Of a DNA stretch of 54,466 bases, positions 9,801-15,785 are shown one piece after another; the first letter of the stretch is position 1; every line of letters starts with the position of its first letter. Both the position numbers and the translations under genes were made by a program. The notes under the pieces were generated by a model. The model was not told the origin of the DNA. It was given only the letters and a program-made list of their open reading frames with translations, and ran no database searches. Origin of the DNA: Nanobdellota archaeon (GTDB lineage Archaea > Nanobdellota > Nanobdellia > Pacearchaeales > GW2011-AR1); assembly GCA_018816335.1 (NCBI GenBank), contig JAHIVP010000017.1, forward strand, positions 1 to 54,466, in the 5' to 3' direction.

Positions 9801-10080
9801 CATTAATTTCTAAAAATACAGGAGCAGAATAAGTCAAATTTCTTAACCTCGCTTCAGCAGGTGTGATATTTGTTGTACTTCCATCAGCCTCAATAATATT
9901 AGGTTTTTCAATCCTAATCTTTCCCAACTTAATTTCTATCTCATCATTATCCAAACTTTCAGATAACGCATCAACAATGTCCTGCATTCTTCTTCCAATA
10001 AAATCATTATAAGAAATAATATTTGACTCTACCAGCGAATGCTTTTCCAAATATTTTTTAATAACAATATGTTTATTCAT
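6823..10080 (-). CDS. rpoB: DNA-directed RNA polymerase subunit B (fused B'' and B')
   Basis: Second-largest RNA polymerase subunit, 1085 residues, in one piece. Recognisable segments in order are GRFCPIETPEGTEIGLRKNL near residue 433, GQNMVVAVMTYEGYNMEDAV, GDKFSSPHGQKG, NPHGLPSRMSIGYLMELLAG, and the C-terminal GRARGGALRLGEMEQQALVA near residue 987. A zinc finger CSKCG...CAVCG follows at about residues 1026-1048. The start codon overlaps the rpoH stop by 1 nt (TAATG), indicating translational coupling. Some euryarchaea split this gene; here it is unsplit. Confidence 0.97.
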   Translation of the reverse strand: MNKHIVIKKYLEKHSLVESNIISYNDFIGRRMQDIVDALSESLDNDEIEIKLGKIRIEKPNIIEADGSTTNITPAEARLRNLTYSAPVFLEINVKQGNQFESHDVEVGRIPVIVKSNICNTYGMSKEDLEKEYNDPLDVGGYFIINGNERAIVMTEDLAENQPFIEKSKGNIMLRLFSKRGAYRIPISITETKEGILETSFSRFKNIPAIVLLKSLGMEKESDISRLISNESDSFIVNLYEFASIHNSEDGLMEIAEKSSLQGTKKEILDRVKQRIDSYFMPHIGLEKKDRMQKAVTLCKLIKQFYIAKNNPGKLTDKDHYANKRVRLSGDLLSDLFRVNLNILVRDIQYTLKKVAKRKKFYSIKTIAKSTLFSHRIESAVATGNWIGERSGVTQNMDKTNHLAMISQLQRVSSMLPGEQENFLARTLHPTHYGRFCPIETPEGTEIGLRKNLSLMSRVSTDIEFDEEILLNDLINFGMIKEKEGQAQQKFDIFYNGKFIGTVDSGEEFVKSIRVKRRINEFPKDLSVKLDGINKLILISTETGRVMRPMVIVEGGISRLTENVEKELKEKKIEWEDLLKKGIIEYIDASEEENAFVAANKKDITEENTHVEVDTIAFLGLVNSLIPFVNHNQSSRLLRGSKTQKQALGIYAANFPVRMDTDVSILHYPQKPLVRSFVYDTLNIYPAGQNMVVAVMTYEGYNMEDAVVLNMGSVQRGLARSTYFRPYASTQINYPGGLSDEITIPEKDVSGYRTETSYRFLEDDGVAYPEAKLDQNEVIIGKTTPPKFLSEAREISIKTRKEGSSVIRQEEKGTVDLVVVTEDNEGNKVVQARTRDERIPELGDKFSSPHGQKGIVGAIIPEEDIPFTSKGVKPDLIFNPHGLPSRMSIGYLMELLAGKVGALSGEIMNATGFDEHNVKEYENKLKNLGFRFDGKETMYNAITGKKMKAKIYIGNMYYLKLKYMVGNKMHARASGKVALLTRQPIEGRARGGALRLGEMEQQALVAHGASLLLKERYDSDKVNIYICSKCGSIGIKDHIKNKLHCAVCGTNEIQPVEVSYAFKLLLEELQGLHIMTKLEMKNKYE

Positions 10081-10286
10081 TAGACAACAATCCTATAATA
10101 AATATTTATCTTATCATTTAATTTTCTCTCTATTTTTATAACATCTCCAACTTCACAATTTTCAGGCAATCCAGGATCTTCTTGATTTATCTTTGGTAAT
10201 TGAGAAAGCGCAACATTTAGTTTTTTCAATAGAGCTTCTAGTTCTTCTTTTTTTAATTTAGAATGTTTTGGCTGAAGTGTGTGCAT
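10080..10286 (-). CDS. rpoH: DNA-directed RNA polymerase subunit H
   Basis: Archaeal counterpart of the C-terminal domain of eukaryotic Rpb5, located in the polymerase jaw. At 68 residues it is slightly short. It has the expected start (HTLQPKHSKL), the LSQLPKINQEDP segment and GDVIKIERKL followed by the YYRIVV end. It is the first gene of the rpoH-rpoB-rpoA operon, the usual archaeal order. Confidence 0.93.
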   Translation of the reverse strand: MHTLQPKHSKLKKEELEALLKKLNVALSQLPKINQEDPGLPENCEVGDVIKIERKLNDKINIYYRIVV

Positions 10287-10546
10287 CTTTATTTGGTGGA
10301 AAATAGTATTTACTACAACTTAATGATACAAATCTAATCAAAAATACCCTTAAAAACCTTTCTGTTTTATATAAAACAAGCTAAAAAAGACTATTCAGAA
10401 CAATTCACTACTTTTTCCACATTCTATATGTTATACATAAGACTAACTTATATTTAAATCTTACTCATGTAAGATTTATCAAATTCTAGATGGAAATACA
10501 AGAAACCGTTTGAGGTGTCTTGAATATAAATGTTGTGAAACAAATC
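10287..10546. promoter_or_regulatory. rpo operon promoter region with a 10-bp inverted repeat
   Basis: Leader and promoter of the minus-strand rpo operon. Candidate TATA elements are the palindromic GTTTTATATAAAAC at 10364-10377 and a TTTTTAAGG nearer the gene; I cannot choose by eye. A perfect inverted repeat TAAATCTTAC-TCAT-GTAAGATTTA occupies 10455-10478. It could be an operator, or a transcription terminator of the 134-residue gene upstream; no T-run follows it on the minus strand. Confidence 0.4.
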
Positions 10547-10951
10547 TTAAGAATCAACCCAAACTCGTGTTGCCATATGATAAACAGCATTTCCTCTTCC
10601 ATCAGTTTCAGAATCAAATACTCTTTTTGAGATATCCCATCCTCCCCAAGTTGTCATTCTTCCTACTGGTCTATATTCTGTTCTAACAACATCAGGAACT
10701 AAAGCATATCCCTCATCAATATCTGTAGCAACACCTAATTGAACTAATTTTTCAGCTAATTGTTCTTTTGTATATCTAGGTTCAGGGGTTTTTCCGTGTA
10801 CAATTCTATTCAAAAATCCTTGGCTAGGAGCAAGAAAGTTTCTAGAAAATTCCCACAACAATCTCTGCTTTGTGTCACTACTAACTAAATCAGGATCTCC
10901 ATGCTGTTCACATAATCTATCAGCTAATTGAGGTGCTTGTGTTGTTGCCAT
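10547..10951 (-). CDS. hypothetical protein (134 aa)
   Basis: A soluble 134-residue protein I do not recognise. The N-terminal half is helical (LADRLCEQHGDPDLVSSDTK, RYTKEQLAEKLVQLGVAT) and the C-terminal half is richer in beta-type residues (RTEYRPVGRMTTWGGWDISK). No catalytic motif is visible. It stands alone between the rpo operon and the tRNA repeat region; codon use is like its neighbours. Confidence 0.6.
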   Translation of the reverse strand: MATTQAPQLADRLCEQHGDPDLVSSDTKQRLLWEFSRNFLAPSQGFLNRIVHGKTPEPRYTKEQLAEKLVQLGVATDIDEGYALVPDVVRTEYRPVGRMTTWGGWDISKRVFDSETDGRGNAVYHMATRVWVDS

Positions 10952-11367
10952 ATTATCCCTTTAAATTAATACTATATAAAGTTTTGCTTTTAGAAAAATG
11001 GTCCCGAAGGTGATATCAACCTCGCTCGCCTTTTTTTAATTAACTCAATACTTCAAATATTTCCAATTAATAACATTATCAAATATTTTTGATTAATATA
11101 TTTTCTTAAAATTTTTCCTCAGCGCAAGCCAGGAAAAATTTAGGGCGGGGTGGCCTATAAATAAATCTCTAAAAAATGGCCCCGAAGGTGCTCCTTCCTT
11201 CACTCGTTAGTCAATTGTATCTCCTCGTGAAAAAACTCGTTGAACCTAGAACCTCCTGCGGGTTCTAGTTATTCCAGCATCCAGAACCTAGGTTCTCTTG
11301 CTTCGCAATTCACTCCTATGTTCAAATCCGAATCTAAATTCTATTTCGCTTTGCTCAATAGATTAAA
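10952..11367. repeat. intergenic region with degenerate copies of the tRNA 3' end and hairpins
   Basis: No gene seen. Two stretches copy the 3' terminus of the neighbouring tRNA: 'aaaatggtcccgaagg' near 10996 and 'aaaaatggccccgaagg' near 11172, compared with 'ttaaatggccccgaaggg' at the tRNA itself. The first copy still pairs as a T-stem (GAGGT/ACCTT on the minus strand) but has a degenerate loop. An 8-bp hairpin CTAGAACC...GGTTCTAG lies at 11246-11268 and a palindrome AGAACCTAGGTTCT at 11283-11296. These look like remnants of duplication or integration at the tRNA. Confidence 0.6.
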
Positions 11368-11496
11368 TGGCCCCGAAGGGATTTGAACCCTCGACACCTA
11401 GCTTTCTCCTCAGTGGGTTTTAACCCGCTGTTTTGGGAACCTTTTTTAAAGGTTCAGTAAAAGGCTAGTGCTCTAACCAGGCTGAGCTACGGAGCC
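11368..11496 (-). tRNA. tRNA-Lys(UUU) with a 54-nt intron
   Basis: Read on the minus strand: acceptor GGCTCCG pairs with CGGGGCC, the D arm is GCTC/GAGC, the anticodon stem is CTAGC/GCTAG, and the T arm is GAGGG-TTCAAAT-CCCTT with discriminator A. The anticodon loop starts CTTTTA, giving anticodon TTT (11459-11461), hence lysine. The loop is interrupted between positions 37 and 38 by an intron at 11404-11457, the canonical archaeal site. The intron has two short hairpins (GAACC...GGTTC and GGGTT..AACCC). The mature tRNA would be 75 nt; CCA is not encoded. A TATA-like TTGTATACAA lies 21-30 nt upstream. Confidence 0.93.
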
Positions 11497-11884
11497 ACGT
11501 TTGCAATCTCATGAAATTGTATACAAGACGCCCCGGCAGATTGCGTGCGTGGAGCGCCATCCGTTTGTTTTGGTCCGTAGCGAACCTTATCTATAAACTG
11601 GGTTCCAAAGGGTGTCCCTTTGATGAGCTACGGAGCCACGTTTGCAATCTCATGAAATTGTATACAAGACACCCCGGCAGATTGCGTGCGTGGAGCGCCA
11701 TCCGTTTGTTTTGGTCCGTAGCGAACCTTATCTATAAACTGGGTTCCAAAGGGTGTCCCTTTGATGAGCTACGGAGCCACGTTTGCAATCTCATGAAATC
11801 GTGGACAATTATGCCCCCGAACTTATACAACATTACTATCTGAACATTCTGCCCCGACATGTTGTATGAGTGAGTATAGATTGC
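11484..11884. repeat. 141-bp tandem repeat duplicating the tRNA 5' end and its promoter
   Basis: The segment from GAGCTACGGAGCC (the first 13 nt of the tRNA, plus-strand view) through 141 bp upstream is repeated almost exactly: GGAGCC recurs at 11491, 11632 and 11773. Units one and two are nearly identical; the third diverges after about 35 bp. Every unit carries a hairpin: GCAATCT (11503-11509; 11644-11650; 11785-11791) with AGATTGC (11538-11544; 11679-11685; 11878-11884). Units one and two also include the TATA-like TTGTATACAA. A plus-strand frame through the array is repeat-derived and probably not a gene. Confidence 0.93.
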
Positions 11885-11936
11885 GTGCTTGGTATATACA
11901 AAATTAATAGATAAAATTCCTTTTTAAAATTTCGTA

Positions 11937-12242
11937 TTACAGAGAACCTCTTCCTCCTTTTTCCATATCACGAGTTGCAGGATCTAAATAAATAAATTGT
12001 TTATCACTTGAGATACCCACACCAGGAGATTTTTTTGTAGCTTTATTTCTAAACCTTCTCTCACACCACCCCTGCCATCTCCTATCTATCTTTTCCAACC
12101 CCTCCAAAATCCCAGCAAGCAAATTAAATGTTCCCTCAACACCTCCATATATCGCTCGAGAACAATATTCTCCATAATTACTCGGTCTAAAACAATAAAA
12201 CAAATCAGAAACTTTTACTCCAAATAATCTTCTATCTTCCAT
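11937..12242 (-). CDS. hypothetical protein (101 aa)
   Basis: Soluble 101-residue protein, basic towards the C-terminus (RRWQGWCERRFRNKATKKS), with four cysteines including YCFRPSNYGEYC. I do not recognise a family. It is the last gene of a short minus-strand series that starts with the thioredoxin-like gene at 13023, next to the tRNA repeat region. Confidence 0.55.
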   Translation of the reverse strand: MEDRRLFGVKVSDLFYCFRPSNYGEYCSRAIYGGVEGTFNLLAGILEGLEKIDRRWQGWCERRFRNKATKKSPGVGISSDKQFIYLDPATRDMEKGGRGSL

Positions 12243-12274
12243 AATTTCATAATAAAATCACCCTTTTTAATTAT

Positions 12275-12421
12275 TTACATAGAATCAAAACCAGAATGAA
12301 AAACAATAAAAGCTCCACCTAAAACCACTTTCCAAAATCCACCATTCATCATAGAATGAAATTTCAAAAACATCTCATCAAATCTACTTCGCAATCCAAC
12401 TGTTGTCTCTTTTGTTATCAT
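12275..12421 (-). CDS. small membrane-associated protein (48 aa)
   Basis: A 48-codon frame starting MITKETTVGLRSRFDEMFLK and ending FHSGFDSM, preceded 6 nt upstream by a strong GGGGGAG ribosome binding site, which is the main reason to accept it. The centre (GFWKVVLGGAFIVF) could be one short membrane helix. Its layout (short Arg/Phe amphipathic start, then a hydrophobic stretch) resembles the neighbouring 65-residue protein. Function unknown. Confidence 0.55.
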   Translation of the reverse strand: MITKETTVGLRSRFDEMFLKFHSMMNGGFWKVVLGGAFIVFHSGFDSM

Positions 12422-12499
12422 TGTTACTCCCCCTAATTACTGGGTCATAAAATTAAAACTTTTTCCTTTATAAATATTTTCCTAAAAATTAAACCGAAC

Positions 12500-12697
12500 T
12501 TATGATTTTTTCTGATTTAATCGTCGGTAATGTCCTTGAGGGTCATGACGCATTCCAGCAGCACTTGTCAATGCAGTGTGAATCCCACATACAATATATA
12601 CAATCCCCATCTTAATTTTATCAACAAGTTTCTCAAATCTTCCAGAACTTTCAGTCAAAACATTTTCTATTCTATCCACACAAATATATCTTTTCAT
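12500..12697 (-). CDS. hypothetical protein (65 aa)
   Basis: A 65-residue protein with an amphipathic N-terminal half (SGRFEKLVDKIKMG), a hydrophobic stretch (IVYIVCGIHTALTSAAG) and a basic tail. It starts 2 nt after the thioredoxin-like gene, so the two are co-transcribed. It might attach peripherally to the membrane. No family recognised. Confidence 0.5.
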   Translation of the reverse strand: MKRYICVDRIENVLTESSGRFEKLVDKIKMGIVYIVCGIHTALTSAAGMRHDPQGHYRRLNQKKS

Positions 12698-12699
12698 AA

Positions 12700-13023
12700 T
12701 TATCTTAACATCTCTTCAATTTTTTTTTCAATCTCAAATTGATGCTTACACCCACACATTCTACATACTTCTATTCCTTCTTTAAACAAAACCAAAGCAG
12801 GCAAATTAGAAACCTTAAATTTAGAAACAACTTCATAATTATCTTCAACATTAACACGACAAAATTTTATTTTGTCTTTAAACTTTTCAAAAATCTCCTC
12901 AATAATCGGCTCTTGAGTCAAACATTGCATATGCCACTCTGCAAAGAAATCAACTAATGTAACTTTACCTTTAATTGCTTCATCAAACTGCGACTGCTCA
13001 GCAATCTCTTCAATCTCAACCAT
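12700..13023 (-). CDS. thioredoxin-like protein with degenerate active site
   Basis: Thioredoxin fold of normal size (107 residues): VTLVDFFAEW, then the active-site position, FCRVNVEDN, and the cis-proline segment NLPALVLFKEG. The usual WCxPC is WHMQC (residues 30-34), so the attacking first Cys is His and only C34 remains. Near the C-terminus a CRMCGC cluster (C87, C90, C92) could supply thiols or bind a metal. It is therefore unlikely to be an ordinary dithiol reductase; a monothiol, chaperone or metal-binding role is inference. Confidence 0.85.
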   Translation of the reverse strand: MVEIEEIAEQSQFDEAIKGKVTLVDFFAEWHMQCLTQEPIIEEIFEKFKDKIKFCRVNVEDNYEVVSKFKVSNLPALVLFKEGIEVCRMCGCKHQFEIEKKIEEMLR

Positions 13024-13182
13024 TGTATATTTCTATTTGAACTAAGGAATTCCACTCGGCTTTTATTCACTCGAGGAATTCCGAGGTGATCAAGAACTAT
13101 TTCATGATGGTTCTTGACATTATTAATTTTAATAGTCATTATAGATAAACTCTAGAAAATTATCTTATTAATAAAGGTATCG
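13024..13182. other. intergenic hairpins upstream of the thioredoxin-like gene
   Basis: The spacer contains an 8-bp inverted repeat TCAAGAAC (13090-13097) / GTTCTTGA (13110-13117) and two copies of AGGAATTCC about 30 bp apart, flanked by CACTCGG and CCGAGGTG which can nearly pair. It may act as terminator of the HAD gene and promoter region for the thioredoxin-like gene. Confidence 0.4.
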
Positions 13183-13854
13183 TTATAACAAAAGTCCTTC
13201 CAATTCTAAAATTCTATTAACCCAATAATCAGACTCATCACTCTCCCCCTTAACATAACAAGTTTTAATTCCTAGATCTCTGCAAGGTCTAATATCTCTC
13301 TTAATTCCATCACCTACATATAAAACTCTCTCAGGAGAAACACTTCTCAGCCCTAACCACCTTTGATATATTGATCCATCTAATTTATTTCCATCTTCTT
13401 TACATAAAACATGTCCAAAAATATCTTTAGGAATTCCTAATCTTTCTAATTTCTGAGAAGTAAGAACTCTTCCAGATCCAGTAACTAAATCTATTTGATA
13501 TCTTCCTCTTAATCTCTCTAACATTTCTCTAAGTTCAGGATTAGGATTTATAAATTCTAAAATATCAGCTTCTTCTAAAGAACGCTGAGCTAATTCAACA
13601 GCATCAATCTTATGTCCATGATTTTCAGCAATAGTAGCAATTGTCTTAGAACCAGAACCAATTTGAGCATAATGTGTTTCAAATAATTTTCTCGTATATT
13701 CAGCAGTAACACCAATAACTTCAGATAATCTTCTACACATCTCTTCTCTAATTATATTATTAATCTCAGAACCTACTGGATACAAAGTCCCATCCAAATC
13801 CAACCCAACAACATCAAACTCCAAGTTTCTCTGTGTCTGGTCTGAGGTCCCCAC
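13183..13854 (-). CDS. HAD-superfamily phosphatase
   Basis: Haloacid dehalogenase-type hydrolase, 223 residues, with all four motifs: GLDLDGTLYP (nucleophile D19, acid D21), VTGSGR, a Lys in CKEDGNK, and GDGIKRDI. The helical cap sits between motifs I and II, as in phosphoglycolate- or nucleotidase-type enzymes. GTG at 13854, with a GGGGG ribosome binding site, is the likely start; it overlaps the upstream gene by 41 nt. It is the third gene of a coupled set with a thymidylate-synthase-family enzyme and a ParB-like protein, so a nucleotide or nucleoside phosphate substrate is plausible. Confidence 0.85.
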   Translation of the reverse strand: MGTSDQTQRNLEFDVVGLDLDGTLYPVGSEINNIIREEMCRRLSEVIGVTAEYTRKLFETHYAQIGSGSKTIATIAENHGHKIDAVELAQRSLEEADILEFINPNPELREMLERLRGRYQIDLVTGSGRVLTSQKLERLGIPKDIFGHVLCKEDGNKLDGSIYQRWLGLRSVSPERVLYVGDGIKRDIRPCRDLGIKTCYVKGESDESDYWVNRILELEGLLL

Positions 13855-14596
13855 TTTTTATACCCCCACTTGGAAATAATCTGTATAGATTCTTATAACC
13901 TTTACCTTCTATAACATCTATCTTATCTTTTCCCCCACCATCTGGCCTATCAGGAATTATATCTAGAAGAGCATAAGGTTTAGGAGCAGCATAATAAGGA
14001 TAACCAAATTTAGGTCCATCAATTAATAAAACTTTTTGAGTCCTATCATTTTCAACAGCAGCATGGATTCTATGAGACCCATCACAAATCAAAGGAACCC
14101 TCGGAACTAGCTGAGCAGCAAGAGCAACATAATCCTCAAATTCCAAATCCAACAAAGCAGGATTTAAATTATGTCCTTCAGTTTGCATCAACTTTCTAAC
14201 TTCATCATTAATTAATTGCTCATAATCTAATCTTCCATTTCTAAAAGCAAGAGGAACAACTTCAACAACAGGAGGAATCAAAGTCCACTGAGTTACTTCT
14301 CCACTATCATCATAAGCATCGTAATCAACACCTCCATCTAAATTAAAAATATCAATTCCATGTCCAACAAAAAGCTCTGCCATTTTATTAACCCTATCAA
14401 GATGTGTTCTATAAACAGTTGGCTGTGGTGTAAATATTTGTTGTCTGATTTGAGAAGGACTTAAATCCAAAGCCTGAATCCTAGCACCTTCATAAATCTT
14501 AACATCAGAAAATCCTCTTAACTTCACCTCATTTAATCTTCTAACAAGCTCATCAAATCCAAACCTATTTGTAATCTCAATCTTAGTCACTACCAT
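13814..14596 (-). CDS. ParB/sulfiredoxin-fold protein (possible kinase)
   Basis: A 260-residue protein whose clearest motif is LICDGSHRIHAA, matching the DGxHR signature of the ParB/Srx fold. That fold includes DNA-partitioning CTPases, sulfiredoxin and the small-molecule serine kinase SerK. A start at 14596 is chosen because AGAGGTGATG lies just upstream of that ATG and it shortens the overlap with the preceding gene to 14 nt; in-frame starts up to 14638 exist. The DNA-binding helix-turn-helix of chromosomal ParB is not visible, so a metabolic role (kinase or phosphotransferase) is favoured. Substrate unknown; see the cassette finding. Confidence 0.6.
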   Translation of the reverse strand: MVVTKIEITNRFGFDELVRRLNEVKLRGFSDVKIYEGARIQALDLSPSQIRQQIFTPQPTVYRTHLDRVNKMAELFVGHGIDIFNLDGGVDYDAYDDSGEVTQWTLIPPVVEVVPLAFRNGRLDYEQLINDEVRKLMQTEGHNLNPALLDLEFEDYVALAAQLVPRVPLICDGSHRIHAAVENDRTQKVLLIDGPKFGYPYYAAPKPYALLDIIPDRPDGGGKDKIDVIEGKGYKNLYRLFPSGGIKSGDLRPDTEKLGV

Positions 14597-15548
14597 CCAC
14601 ATCACCTCTTGGAACATAATGTCCAACCTCTTGTCCAATTCTTCTTATCTTCGCAGCTTCAGCTTCAAACTCAGGCCCTTTCATATAATTTCCAGTTTGA
14701 GCAACAACTTTCTTAATAACTTCAGCTCTAACACTATCAACATAATCTTGAACAAAAGTTCTATCAAAAGCCCTATGCTCTATTCCTTCTCCTCTACCTT
14801 GAGAAGCTTTCAATCTTTCTAAAAATCCTTGTAACAATTGTTGATTTTTTGCAGTTACATGATAAGAATTATTAGAATCAACCATCCTTCCATTTCTTAA
14901 CCCCATTCCAGTTCTTTCATTAATTCCATCCCTAACATGGCATTGTAATGTATGCATCCCATGCATATTCATAACCGCTGCAATCATAGGATTCCTGCTT
15001 CTAAACTCATAATCCATTCCTAAAACAGGTCCATCATCAGAAGGAGTAATTCCAAACCAAATCCTCTGCAAACAAGGAGTATCTTTTGTTATTGTATCTC
15101 TCTCAGGAACCCAAGTAATTCCTTGTGCTTTTCTTGTAGTAGGTCTTTTAGCTAGAGCTTCAACAATATATTTTAACTGATCTAATGGAACACCTTCATC
15201 AGTAGGATAACCAGTAAATCTTTCATTATAAAGATAATCCCATTTTGTATCATCCGGATCATTTAAATCTTTAATCCAAGAATTTTTAGCACCCATAATT
15301 TCCATCTCATATTCAAACAAATCTTCTAATCCTGCTGTCATTGACTTATGAGCTAATAATTGAGAATCAGGATTTGCAATAACAATTGTCATCCTAGAAT
15401 CAACTTGCATCTTCCCTTCATCTTTAGGATCCTCCCTCCTATACCAATAACCATTATTATTCAATTCAACAATAGACCTTTCCCAAGCTTCAGGAATACT
15501 CTCACCTTCAACTTGCAAAACAGGCAAACCATTATGTCCAACATTCAT
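14583..15548 (-). CDS. thymidylate synthase-family enzyme
   Basis: A 321-residue member of the ThyA/dCMP-hydroxymethylase superfamily. The segments AQGITWVPERDT, TPCLQRIWFGI (catalytic Cys candidate C159), EFRSRNPMIAAVMN and MVDSNNSYHV correspond to the archaeal ThyA regions around the nucleophile, the RSRD phosphate-binding motif and the DSxHIY nucleotide-binding motif. Two departures stand out: RSRN replaces RSRD, and the last motif is DSNNSYHV. It may make dTMP, or hydroxymethylate a pyrimidine nucleotide instead. It heads the coupled set with the ParB-like and HAD genes, and lies next to ribonucleotide reductase. Confidence 0.75.
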   Translation of the reverse strand: MNVGHNGLPVLQVEGESIPEAWERSIVELNNNGYWYRREDPKDEGKMQVDSRMTIVIANPDSQLLAHKSMTAGLEDLFEYEMEIMGAKNSWIKDLNDPDDTKWDYLYNERFTGYPTDEGVPLDQLKYIVEALAKRPTTRKAQGITWVPERDTITKDTPCLQRIWFGITPSDDGPVLGMDYEFRSRNPMIAAVMNMHGMHTLQCHVRDGINERTGMGLRNGRMVDSNNSYHVTAKNQQLLQGFLERLKASQGRGEGIEHRAFDRTFVQDYVDSVRAEVIKKVVAQTGNYMKGPEFEAEAAKIRRIGQEVGHYVPRGDVDGSD

Positions 15549-15602
15549 ATTAATATCTATAATACTTCATTTATAAAAATAATTGTGATAGAAAACAACT
15601 AT

Positions 15603-15785
15603 TCACCACGCCCATTCCCCACCTCAACCAATAAATACTAACCCTTCTCCCAATTTCACTAAACTCACAACTTAATACTTAATTACTCACCACGCCCATT
15701 CCCCACCTCAACCAATAAATACTAACCCTTCTCCCAATTTCACTAAACTCACAACTTAATACTTAATTACTCCCCACACCCATTA
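15603..15785. repeat. 84-bp tandem duplication at the 3' end of nrdJ
   Basis: Two perfect or near-perfect 84-bp units begin at 15603 and 15687 (TCACCACGCCCATTCC...), and a third, partial copy at 15771 lies in the last codons of nrdJ (TCCCCACACCCATTAGG). On the minus strand the nrdJ stop and the following 80 bp have thus been copied twice downstream, each copy retaining GGG(C/T)GTGG(T/G)GAGTAATTAAG. The spacer 15549-15766 holds nothing else that I can see. Confidence 0.93.

Noticed and set aside
11511-11843. Plus-strand frame of 110 codons with two 47-residue repeats
   Set aside because: The repeat is an in-frame consequence of the 141-bp DNA duplication (141 is a multiple of three) and overlaps the tRNA promoter; no ribosome binding site or protein character.
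12954-13139. 61-codon frame overlapping the thioredoxin-like start
   Set aside because: Overlaps a well-supported gene in another frame by 70 nt and reads through an inverted repeat; no motif.
15603-15785. CRISPR-like direct repeats after nrdJ
   Set aside because: The 84-bp units abut each other with no unique spacers; a simple tandem duplication explains them.
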